Source of the DNA: CAMAVH01 sp036500145
GTDB lineage: Bacteria; Pseudomonadota; Alphaproteobacteria; SMXQ01
Assembly (NCBI GenBank): GCA_036500145.1
Contig: DASYCO010000071.1
Span: 1-49,318 of the forward strand
Direction of reading: 5' to 3'
DNA: 49,318 nucleotides
Positions 22,505 to 30,620 of the stretch are shown here, piece by piece. The number at the start of each line of letters is the position of its first letter. Positions within the stretch are counted from its first letter, which is position 1. Position numbers and translations under genes: made by a program. The notes below the pieces were generated by a model, which did no database searches, was not told the DNA's origin, and worked only from the letters and a program-made list of their open reading frames with translations.

Positions 22505-22596
22505 CTATTCGCTCCTTGAACCAAGCAAGCGGTACGCCGGAGCCCTCGTTGAGCGACTCCGATAGCACTGAAACTCTTAATGAATTTCCTGAGGAG

Positions 22597-22625
22597 ATAT
22601 TGGGAGGCGAAAAACCGGGCGCAAG
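22597..22625 (-). promoter_or_regulatory. candidate sigma-32 (RpoH) promoter of clpB
   Basis: On the minus strand, CTTG (22622-22625), 17 bases, then CCCAATAT (22597-22604). This resembles alphaproteobacterial RpoH promoters (CTTG, 17-18 bases, C-rich then AT). It lies about 93 bases before the clpB ATG, and clpB is a standard RpoH target. Confidence 0.6.
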
Positions 22626-22639
22626 CCCCGGCCGGCAGA

Positions 22640-22672
22640 AAAACGGCGGGCTTTCAGGAAAAGCCCGCCGTT
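22640..22672 (-). terminator. terminator of the prfA-prmC-DUF4167 series
   Basis: 13-bp stem AACGGCGGGCTTT / AAAGCCCGCCGTT with a 5-base loop. On the minus strand it is followed by a T run, about 50 bases after the DUF4167 stop. Confidence 0.9.
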
Positions 22673-22720
22673 CTTGAACTGACTGCGCCGGATCCGGCCA
22701 TTTGGCGCCGGATCGCCGCC

Positions 22721-23176
22721 TTAGATCGGCTGCGGCGTGTCGGAGGTGATGATCTGCGGCTGGTCGTCGCCGTCGTCGCCCTCGCCGTCCGCATCGCCCT
22801 CGCCCTCGAACACGTTGGGATCGGCCGGTGTGGCGCGCGGACCGTTGAACTGGCCGTTCTGCGGGCCGTTGAACTGGCCGTTCTGCGGCCGTCCGCCCTG
22901 CTGCTGGCCGTTCTGGGCGTTATTGGCGCTCAGGATGCGGTAGTAGTGTTCCGCATGCTGGAAGTAGTTTTCCGCAGCGATGCGATCGCCCGCCGAGGTC
23001 GCGTCCCGCGCCAGGGCCAGGTACTTCTCTAGGACCTGGCTGGCCGAACCGCGCACCTTGATGTCGGGACCCGAACTGTCGAAGGTCTGATTCTTCGAAG
23101 ACCCACCGTTATGCGGATTGTGCGGCTTGCGGCCATTGCGCCCGCGAGACCGCTTCGAATTGGGAACTTGTCTCAT
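22721..23176 (-). CDS. DUF4167 domain-containing protein
   Basis: A 151-residue protein of a family largely restricted to Alphaproteobacteria and usually found beside prfA/prmC and clpB, as here. The N-terminus is very basic (KRSRGRNGRKPHN). The conserved core, VRGSASQVLEKYLALARDAT followed by AENYFQHAEHYYRIL, spans about residues 40-82. The rest is low complexity: a tandem PQNGQFNG octapeptide, then an acidic tail (EGEGDADGEGDDGDD). The basic head suggests nucleic-acid binding, but that is inference. A GC-rich leader with strong inverted repeats separates it from prmC. Confidence 0.92.
   Translation of the reverse strand: MRQVPNSKRSRGRNGRKPHNPHNGGSSKNQTFDSSGPDIKVRGSASQVLEKYLALARDATSAGDRIAAENYFQHAEHYYRILSANNAQNGQQQGGRPQNGQFNGPQNGQFNGPRATPADPNVFEGEGDADGEGDDGDDQPQIITSDTPQPI
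22842..22889 (-). repeat. in-frame 24-bp tandem repeat in the DUF4167 gene
   Basis: Two adjacent 24-bp units, 22842-22865 and 22866-22889 (23 of 24 identical), encode the repeated octapeptide PQNGQFNG in the disordered linker before the acidic tail. Confidence 0.9.
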
Positions 23177-23208
23177 ACCGTCTGGGTTCGCTTGTTCTGA
23201 TTGAATGG

Positions 23209-23324
23209 GTCATCCCGCGGCGTCCGTCAGAACCGCGTCTCGCGGCCCCTGTCCGGTCGGCTTGGCCTTCCGGGCGACACAACCCCCCGGCAAGCCGGAT
23301 GGGCGGGCGAAGGTTCGGGATGAC
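23209..23324 (-). other. candidate structured RNA leader of the DUF4167 gene
   Basis: In the 285-bp gap between prmC and DUF4167, GTCATCCCG (23209-23217) pairs with CGGGATGAC (23316-23324) as a 9-bp closing stem. Inside lie CCGCG-tct-CGCGG and a longer hairpin pairing CGGCTTG with CAAGCCG and CCGGG with CCCGG. The layout is a three-way junction ending 33 bases before the DUF4167 ATG. I do not recognise the family, and GC-rich DNA forms such pairs easily. Confidence 0.3.
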
Positions 23325-23461
23325 ATTGGCCGCGGCTCTCAAGCCATCGGCGTAAAGCAAAGCTAGTCGCCTTTCAGGCGCTTTCCAACTGCTTTTTTCA
23401 TGCAAAAAACCGCTTTTTTCCAGGGGCTTACAGGCAGGAAACCGCAGATTCCGCTGGCTTT

Positions 23462-24312
23462 TTAACGCGTAAAGGATAAGGCCCGCGCGATCCCCGCCAG
23501 ATCGGCCCGCCGGCCTGCCGGGCGCAATCCGGCCGCTTCCATGATGCGCTGCACATCGTCGGCCTGGCCTTGGCCGATCTCGAAGACCGCGACGCCGTCC
23601 GCCGCCACCAGACGCGCGACATGCGGCGCCAGCGCCCGGTAGCAGTCGAGCCCGTCATCACCCCCGGCGAGGGCGCGGCGCGGCTCGAAGCGCGCCACTT
23701 CCGGCGCAAGCCCGGCGATGTCGGCATCGGGAATGTAGGGCGGGTTGCTGACGATGACGTCGAACGGCCCCGCGAGGCCGGCGCCCCAGTCGCCCTGCCG
23801 AAATTCCGCCCGCGCCGCGAGGCCCAGGCGCTCGGCGTTGCTCGTGGCGACGGCAAGGGTCGCAGCGCTGGCGTCGACGCCGAGGCCGCGCGCGGCGGGC
23901 AGTTCGGACAGCAGCGCCAGCAGCAGGCAGCCCGAGCCGGTGCCGAAGTCGAGAACGCGCAAGGGCGCGGCGCGATCGGGAATGCCGGCGAGCGCGGCTT
24001 CGATAATCGTCTCGCTGTCCGCGCGCGGGATGAGCGTTTCGGGACCGAGGCCGAAATCGAGACTCCAGAACTCCTGGCGGCCGAGCAGCCGTGCCGTCGG
24101 CTCGCCGACGATGCGGCGGGCGACGAGTGCGTCCAGCCGGGCCAGGCCGTCGGGCGCCGCCGGCTGGCCGTCGCGCGTGAGCAGAGCCTCGCGCGAAAGA
24201 TCGAGGGCGGCGCCGGCCAGCACGCGCGCTTCCAGGCGCGCTTCCGCCACGCCGCCGGCGGCCAGCCGCGCGGCGGCGGCCTTGAGCGCGGCGCCGATGG
24301 TCGCCGTCTCGC

Positions 24313-24316
<4 letters not shown>
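23462..24316 (-). CDS. prmC: peptide chain release factor N5-glutamine methyltransferase PrmC
   Basis: Methylates the Gln of the GGQ motif of release factors, here the product of the gene just upstream. The 284-residue protein has an N-terminal helical domain, the AdoMet motif VLDFGTGSGCLLLALL, and the catalytic NPPYIPDADIAGL. Its ATG at 24316 overlaps the prfA stop (ATGA), so translation is coupled. The reading frame is open far upstream, but that part lies inside prfA. The C-terminus RADLAGIARALSFTR is normal for the family. Confidence 0.96.
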
Positions 24317-25386
<1,070 letters not shown>

Positions 25387-25400
25387 GGCACTCTCCTGAA

Positions 25401-26699
25401 CTAGCGATCTTTATCGGCGCGGTCTTCATCGAAAGACAGGCCGAACAAACGTGTGAGCAAGGCATCTTGCGCCTCGGGCGGCTGGCCCTCGGCGGCCAGG
25501 GCCCGCAGCGCCTCGGAGGGCGCATGCAGCAGGCGGTTGACGAGCAGGCGCGTCGCCTCCTCCGCCGACAGGTTCGGCTGCTCGGCGAGCAGGCGCGCGC
25601 GCGTCGCCTCGAAATGGGCGCGCAGGCCCGCCACCACCGGCACGGCGTCGCGCGCGGCGGCGGCGCGCAAATGGTCGGCGACGCAGGCGCGCAGGATGAC
25701 CCAGGCGGCCTCGGCCTCCTGGTCGCGGCGCTCGCGGCCTTCGCGCGCGACGTTTTCCAGGTCGTCGAGGCTGTAGAGGAAGGCCTCGTCGATGTCGTTG
25801 ACGGCCGGCGAGATGTCGCCCGGCACGGCGGCGTCGACCAGGAACAGCGGCCGCTGGCGGCGGCGGCGCAAAGCACCGCGGATCATCTCCGGCCCGACGA
25901 TCACCGTGCCGCGCCCAAGCGAGCAGAGCACGATGTCGGCCTGCGCCACGGCGGCCTCCAGGTCGGCCAGCGCATAGACATGGGCATTGAGCCGCTTGGC
26001 GCTGGTCTGGGCGCGCACGGCCAAGCTGTCGGCGACGAGGAAATGCGTGACGCCGGCTTCGCGCAGCTTGTCCGCGAACATCTCGGCCATCTCGCCGGCG
26101 CCGACGAATAGCGCCGAACAGCGGTCGAGCGCGCCATGGACCTCGCGCGCCACCTGCAGGGCGGCGGCGGCGATGGAGACGGCGCGCGCGCCGATGGCGG
26201 TTTCCGTGCGCACGCGCTTGGCGGCGGCGAAGGCTGCCTGCATCAGGCGGTCCAGCTCGCCGCCGATCAGCCCGGCGGCAGCCGACTGATGGTAGGCCTC
26301 GCGCACCTGGCCCAGCACCTGCGGCTCGCCGACGATGGCGCTTTCGAGCGAGGCCGCGACGGCGAAGACATGCTCGACGGCGGCCGGGCCCTGACGGATC
26401 GTCAGCAGCGGCGCCAGCTCGGGCTCGGCGAAGCCGCCCAGCGCCGCGAGGCGGCGCACGACCGCCGCGACGGCCGCCGCGCCGTCGCCATGCTGGCCGA
26501 CCACTTCCGTGCGGTCGCAGGTCGAGATCGCCACGGCCTGGGTCACCCCGTCGGCGCGCAAGGCGGCGAGGAAGCCCGGCAGCGCCGCCTCGGCAAGGAA
26601 CAGCCGCTCACGCGTCGCCGCCGGACAGGTGCGATGGTCGACGCCGACGACGAAGACGTCGCCGGACGGAGATGACGATGAAGGGGAATCGCCGGGCAT
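25401..26699 (-). CDS. hemA: glutamyl-tRNA reductase HemA
   Basis: NADPH-dependent reduction of glutamyl-tRNA to glutamate-1-semialdehyde, the first step of tetrapyrrole synthesis by the C5 pathway. The 432-residue protein shows the N-terminal VGVDHRTCPAATRERL, the catalytic Cys in STCDRTE (Cys61), ESAIVGEPQVLGQVREAY, the NADP-binding FVGAGEM, and the dimerisation domain. The ATG at 26699 follows the hisS stop by 16 bases; the open frame upstream lies inside hisS and is not used. Most Alphaproteobacteria make 5-aminolevulinate with ALA synthase instead, so the enzyme is unexpected in this context; hemL is not in the window. Confidence 0.95.
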   Translation of the reverse strand: MPGDSPSSSSPSGDVFVVGVDHRTCPAATRERLFLAEAALPGFLAALRADGVTQAVAISTCDRTEVVGQHGDGAAAVAAVVRRLAALGGFAEPELAPLLTIRQGPAAVEHVFAVAASLESAIVGEPQVLGQVREAYHQSAAAGLIGGELDRLMQAAFAAAKRVRTETAIGARAVSIAAAALQVAREVHGALDRCSALFVGAGEMAEMFADKLREAGVTHFLVADSLAVRAQTSAKRLNAHVYALADLEAAVAQADIVLCSLGRGTVIVGPEMIRGALRRRRQRPLFLVDAAVPGDISPAVNDIDEAFLYSLDDLENVAREGRERRDQEAEAAWVILRACVADHLRAAAARDAVPVVAGLRAHFEATRARLLAEQPNLSAEEATRLLVNRLLHAPSEALRALAAEGQPPEAQDALLTRLFGLSFDEDRADKDR

Positions 26700-26715
26700 G
26701 ACGGCCGCCAGCCGG

Positions 26716-27960
26716 CTATCGCGTGCGGACGAGGCGGTCCTGCAGTTCCGGCAGCGGAACTTCCGACTGCTCGCCCGAGTCGAGATCGCGCAGCGTGGCG
26801 GCGCCGCGCGCCAGTTCGTCATCGCCGAGGATGACGGCGAAGCGCGCGTTCAGCTTGTTCGCGCGCTTCATGCGTTTGGAGAGATTGCCGCTGTAGCCGA
26901 GGTCGGCGGCGACGCCGGCCTGGCGCAAGCCATGCGTGATCTTGAGCGCCTGGGCTTCCGCCGTGGCGCCGATGGGAATGACCGCGACCGGGCGGTCCGC
27001 GGCCGGCGGCTCGCCGGCCAGCATGGCGAGGCGCTCGACGCCCGCCGCCCAGCCCACGCCGGCCGTTTCCGGGCCGCCCATGGTGCCGATCAGGCCGTCG
27101 TAGCGGCCGCCGGCCAGCACGGTGCCCTGCGCGCCCAGCGCGTCGGTCGTGAACTCGAAGGCCGTGTGGCAGTAGTAGTCGAGGCCGCGCACGAGGCGCG
27201 GGTTCACCACGAAGGCAATGCCGAGCGCCGTCAGGCCGGCCTTCACCTGGGCGAAGAAGTCCTGCGCCGCCGGCGTCAGATGGTCGGCGAAGGACGGCGC
27301 GCCGGCGACGATGCGGCGGTCGCCTTCGTCCTTCGAATCGAGGATGCGCAGCGGGTTGCGCTCGAGCCGCGCGCGGCTGTCTTCCGACAGCTTGTCGGCA
27401 AAGCCTGAGAAATATTCGACCAGCACCGCGCGGTAGGCGTCGCGGCTTTCCTTGTCGCCGAGCGTGTTGATTTCGAGCTGCGTCTTGTCCAGCACGCCGA
27501 AGGCGCGCAGGATTTCCGCGCCGAGCGCGATGACCTCGATGTCGGCCTGCGGGCCGGCGACGCCGAGCAGCTCGACGCCGATCTGGTGGAACTGGCGCAA
27601 GCGGCCCTTCTGCGGGCGCTCGTGGCGGAACATCGGGCCGGTGTAGAAGAACTTCAGCGGCAGGTTGTTCGTGAGGCCGCCGGAGATGAAGGCGCGCGCG
27701 ACGCCCGCCGTGCCTTCGGGCCGCAGGGTGAGCATGTCGCCCGAGCGGTCCTCGAAGGTGTACATCTCCTTCGTCACGATGTCGGACGTGTCGCCCAGCG
27801 TGCGCTTGAAGACGTCGGTGAATTCGAAGATCGGCGTGACGATCTCGTCGAAGCCGAAGCGCTCCGCGATGGCGCGGGCCGTGCCGGTGATGTGGCGGTG
27901 GCGACGGGAGTCTTCGGGCAGGAGGTCGTGCGTGCCGCGAACGGGCTGCAGGGAAGCCAT
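26716..27960 (-). CDS. hisS: histidyl-tRNA synthetase
   Basis: Class II aminoacyl-tRNA synthetase charging tRNA-His. The 414 residues hold VRGTHDLLPEDS at the start, motif 2 in GPMFRHERPQKGRLRQFHQ, the histidine-specific LVRGLDYYCHTAFE and AGGRYDGL, motif 3 GVGWAAGVERL, and a C-terminal anticodon domain (residues about 325-414). It is 14 bases downstream of ispG and 16 upstream of hemA, so it is inside a tight leftward operon. Confidence 0.97.
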   Translation of the reverse strand: MASLQPVRGTHDLLPEDSRRHRHITGTARAIAERFGFDEIVTPIFEFTDVFKRTLGDTSDIVTKEMYTFEDRSGDMLTLRPEGTAGVARAFISGGLTNNLPLKFFYTGPMFRHERPQKGRLRQFHQIGVELLGVAGPQADIEVIALGAEILRAFGVLDKTQLEINTLGDKESRDAYRAVLVEYFSGFADKLSEDSRARLERNPLRILDSKDEGDRRIVAGAPSFADHLTPAAQDFFAQVKAGLTALGIAFVVNPRLVRGLDYYCHTAFEFTTDALGAQGTVLAGGRYDGLIGTMGGPETAGVGWAAGVERLAMLAGEPPAADRPVAVIPIGATAEAQALKITHGLRQAGVAADLGYSGNLSKRMKRANKLNARFAVILGDDELARGAATLRDLDSGEQSEVPLPELQDRLVRTR

Positions 27961-27974
27961 GTTGTTCTTTCCGC

Positions 27975-29117
27975 CTAGGACGCGAGCTGTTCGGCGGCAG
28001 CTTTTTCTTCAGCCGCTTCGGCGGCCTTGATCGCGGCCGCCTTCTTCTCGACCAGCTCGACCAGGTGGTCGACGATGGCCTCGTCCTTGATTTTATGGTC
28101 GGGGATGCCGCCGACATAGACCATGTGGTTGCCGCTGCCGCCGCCCGTGAGGCCGATGTCGGTCTCGCGCGCCTCGCCGGGGCCGTTCACGACGCAGCCA
28201 ATCACCGAGACGGTCATCGGCGTGGTGATGTGGGCCAGGCGCTTTTCCAGCACCTCGACCGTCTTGATGACGTTGAACTGCTGGCGCGCGCAGGACGGAC
28301 AGGCGATGACGTTGACGCCGCGGTGGCGCAGGTTGAGCGCCTTCAATATCTCGAAGCCGGCGTAGACCTCCTCGACCGGATCGGCCGAGAGGGAGACGCG
28401 CAGCGTGTCGCCGATGCCGGCCCACAGCAGGTTGCCGATGCCGATGGCGGACTTCACGGTGCCGGTGCGCAGGCCGCCCGCTTCGGTGATGCCGAGATGC
28501 AGCGGATAGTCGCAGGCGTCGGCCAGGGCCTGGTAGGCGGCGACGGCGAGGAAAACGTCGGAGGCCTTAATGCTGATCTTGAACTCGAAGAAGTCGTTGT
28601 CCTCGAGGATCTTCATGTGGTTCAGCGCGGATTCGAGCATCGCCTCCGGGCAGGGCTCGCCGTACTTCTCCAGCAGGTTCTTTTCCAGCGAGCCGGCGTT
28701 GACGCCGATGCGCATGGAGCAGCCATGGTCCTTGGCGGCCTTCACGACGTCGCGCACGCGTTCGGCCGAGCCGATGTTGCCGGGATTGATGCGCAGGCAG
28801 GCGGCGCCCGATTCGGCGGCCTCGATGGCGCGCTTATAGTGGAAGTGGATGTCCGCCACGATCGGCACGTTGACCTGCGGCACGATCTGCTTGAGCGCCA
28901 GGGCCGATTCCTGGTCCGGGCAGGAGACGCGCACGATGTCGGCGCCCGCGCCTTCCATGGCCAGGATCTGCGCCACGGTGCCCGCCACGTCGGTGGTCAG
29001 CGTGTTGGTCATGGACTGCACGGTGATCGGCGAATCGCCGCCCACCGGCACCTTGCCGACATGGATCAGGCGGCTCTTGCGGCGCTGGATCTGGCGGTAG
29101 GGGCGGATGCTGCTCAT
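27975..29117 (-). CDS. ispG: 4-hydroxy-3-methylbut-2-enyl-diphosphate synthase IspG
   Basis: Iron-sulfur enzyme of the MEP isoprenoid pathway that converts MEcPP to HMBPP. The 380-residue product has a TIM-barrel domain (QSMTNTLTTDVAGTVAQI) and cluster cysteines in CPSCARQQF and GCVVNGPGEA. The chosen ATG at 29117 gives the family start MSSIRPYRQIQRRKSR; the frame is open to 29171, but that part is not conserved in character. The C-terminal tail is Glu/Ala-rich. It sits upstream of hisS, as in many Alphaproteobacteria. Confidence 0.96.
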   Translation of the reverse strand: MSSIRPYRQIQRRKSRLIHVGKVPVGGDSPITVQSMTNTLTTDVAGTVAQILAMEGAGADIVRVSCPDQESALALKQIVPQVNVPIVADIHFHYKRAIEAAESGAACLRINPGNIGSAERVRDVVKAAKDHGCSMRIGVNAGSLEKNLLEKYGEPCPEAMLESALNHMKILEDNDFFEFKISIKASDVFLAVAAYQALADACDYPLHLGITEAGGLRTGTVKSAIGIGNLLWAGIGDTLRVSLSADPVEEVYAGFEILKALNLRHRGVNVIACPSCARQQFNVIKTVEVLEKRLAHITTPMTVSVIGCVVNGPGEARETDIGLTGGGSGNHMVYVGGIPDHKIKDEAIVDHLVELVEKKAAAIKAAEAAEEKAAAEQLAS

Positions 29118-29272
29118 GGTCTCGGCTCTGACGGGTTTCGGCCCGAAAAGAGGGCCCGAAAGATGCGGCAAGGGGCCGCGCGGTTATAGCGCAAGAGGCC
29201 CTGTGACTAAAGTGCGGTGCCGCACCCGCCATATCAAGGCTTTAGGCCGGGGAGCCGGCTTGGAACCGGCCA

Positions 29273-29296
29273 GAATCCGGCAAATCCGCCGGATTC
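29273..29296 (-). repeat. inverted repeat just after the RodZ-like gene
   Basis: GAATCCGG (29273-29280) and CCGGATTC (29289-29296) form an 8-bp stem with an 8-base loop, starting three bases past the stop. No T run follows on the minus strand, so it is more likely an mRNA 3'-protecting or processing hairpin than a terminator. Confidence 0.5.
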
Positions 29297-29299
29297 GGC

Positions 29300-30418
29300 T
29301 CAGTTCGGGGTGGCCGTGCCGGCCTTCAGCCGGTCCACGTCGAGCGCGACGTTGCGGCGCACGGCGCCGTAGGGGCCGAGCGACGGGGTGGTCTGGCCGT
29401 CGACGACGATGTCGAGCGAGCCGGCGTTGCCGGTCATCAGCTTGAGGCCGCCCTGGTTGGGCACGCGGTAGCTGTCGCCGGAGCGCAGGGTGCGGGTCAT
29501 GATCAGGCTGTCGTCGGAGGCGCGAATCTGCACCCAGCTGTCGCCGCGCGCGCGCAGCACGATGCGGGCGTCGACGTTGCCTTCGCCATAGACGCGCGGG
29601 CCGGCGTCGGCCGTCTCGGCGGCGGGCGCCGGGGCCAGCGCGTTCAGGTTCGGCACGGCAGGAATCGGGGCGGCCGGAGTCGCCGCTTGGGTGGCCGGAG
29701 CCTGGACAGGCGCCTGGGAGGGCGTCGGCGCGGGCGTGATGATCGGAGCCGGGTTGCCCGCCTGGGTCGGCGCCGGAGCTGCCGGTTCGGCCGCAGGCGC
29801 CGGCGCGGCGCTCATCATGTCAGGCGCGGTCGCCGTGGCGACGTCCGCTTCGTCGGGCGTGGTCGGCGGCGCCAGGTCGGCGATGTCGGCCGGCAGCCCG
29901 GCGGCGTCGTTCGAGGCGGCGCCCGGGAAGTCGCTCGGCACCGACGGCACCATGTCGGCGATGGTCATGTCGCGCGTCGAGAGGTAGTACCAGCCGCCAT
30001 AGGCGGCGACGGCGAGCAGGATGGCGATGACGACGAGGCCGCCGCGCGGCACGCGGCTTTCGGAGACCGGCTCGGGGAAGGTCAGGTCGGAGGGCGCGGC
30101 GATGCCCGAGGCCTCTTCCTTGAAGCGCGCGATCATGTCGTCGGCGTCGAGGCGGAGGTAGCGCGCGTAGGCGCGCACGAAGCCGATGGCGTAGGTCGGG
30201 CCCGGCAGCGAATCGAACGCGCCGTTCTCGATCGCTTCCAGGAAGACGAAGCGGATGCGCAGCTGGGCGGCGATGTCCTGCAGGTCCTCGCCGCGCGCCT
30301 GGCGCGCCGCGCGCAGGTCGTCGCCGATGGAGGACTGACGCCCCGCCCCGATCATCATGCGCTGGGCGAGATCGGACTCGTCGTGGTCGCGACGGTTGCT
30401 GTTCTTGCGCTGCGCCAT
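29300..30418 (-). CDS. RodZ-like helix-turn-helix membrane protein (DUF4115 C-terminus)
   Basis: A 372-residue bitopic protein: a cytoplasmic HTH_25 domain (about 30-95; SIGDDLRAARQARGEDLQDI, then LPGPTYAIGFVRAYARYL) and one membrane helix (about 150-168; GLVVIAILLAVAAYGGWYYL). A long Ala/Pro/Thr-rich periplasmic linker and a C-terminal DUF4115 beta domain (about 285-362; ARGDSWVQIRASDDSLIM) follow. RodZ links MreB filaments to the wall synthesis machinery; the role is inferred from this layout. It stands before ispG, a neighbour it also has in many proteobacteria. Confidence 0.9.
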   Translation of the reverse strand: MAQRKNSNRRDHDESDLAQRMMIGAGRQSSIGDDLRAARQARGEDLQDIAAQLRIRFVFLEAIENGAFDSLPGPTYAIGFVRAYARYLRLDADDMIARFKEEASGIAAPSDLTFPEPVSESRVPRGGLVVIAILLAVAAYGGWYYLSTRDMTIADMVPSVPSDFPGAASNDAAGLPADIADLAPPTTPDEADVATATAPDMMSAAPAPAAEPAAPAPTQAGNPAPIITPAPTPSQAPVQAPATQAATPAAPIPAVPNLNALAPAPAAETADAGPRVYGEGNVDARIVLRARGDSWVQIRASDDSLIMTRTLRSGDSYRVPNQGGLKLMTGNAGSLDIVVDGQTTPSLGPYGAVRRNVALDVDRLKAGTATPN

Positions 30419-30620
30419 GCGCCGCTGTCCTTGGACGAAGGGGAGGCCCGGCGCGGCGACTGCCGGACCGGATGGGTCATTGTGTTAGCAAAATAAAGCT
30501 AGGCCGCGCAAGGCTTTAACCTTTGCGGCGGCGATCCGATGGGCGCAATGCAGGTCAAATTCCCGGCATAAAGCGCCGGTTTTGCCAGCCCGGGGCCGCG
30601 GCCCTGCGGCGGCGCGGCGC

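Noticed and set aside
23109..23405. 98-codon frame on the minus strand in the prmC/DUF4167 gap
   Set aside because: Overlaps the start of DUF4167 in another frame, has an atypical composition and no ribosome-binding site.
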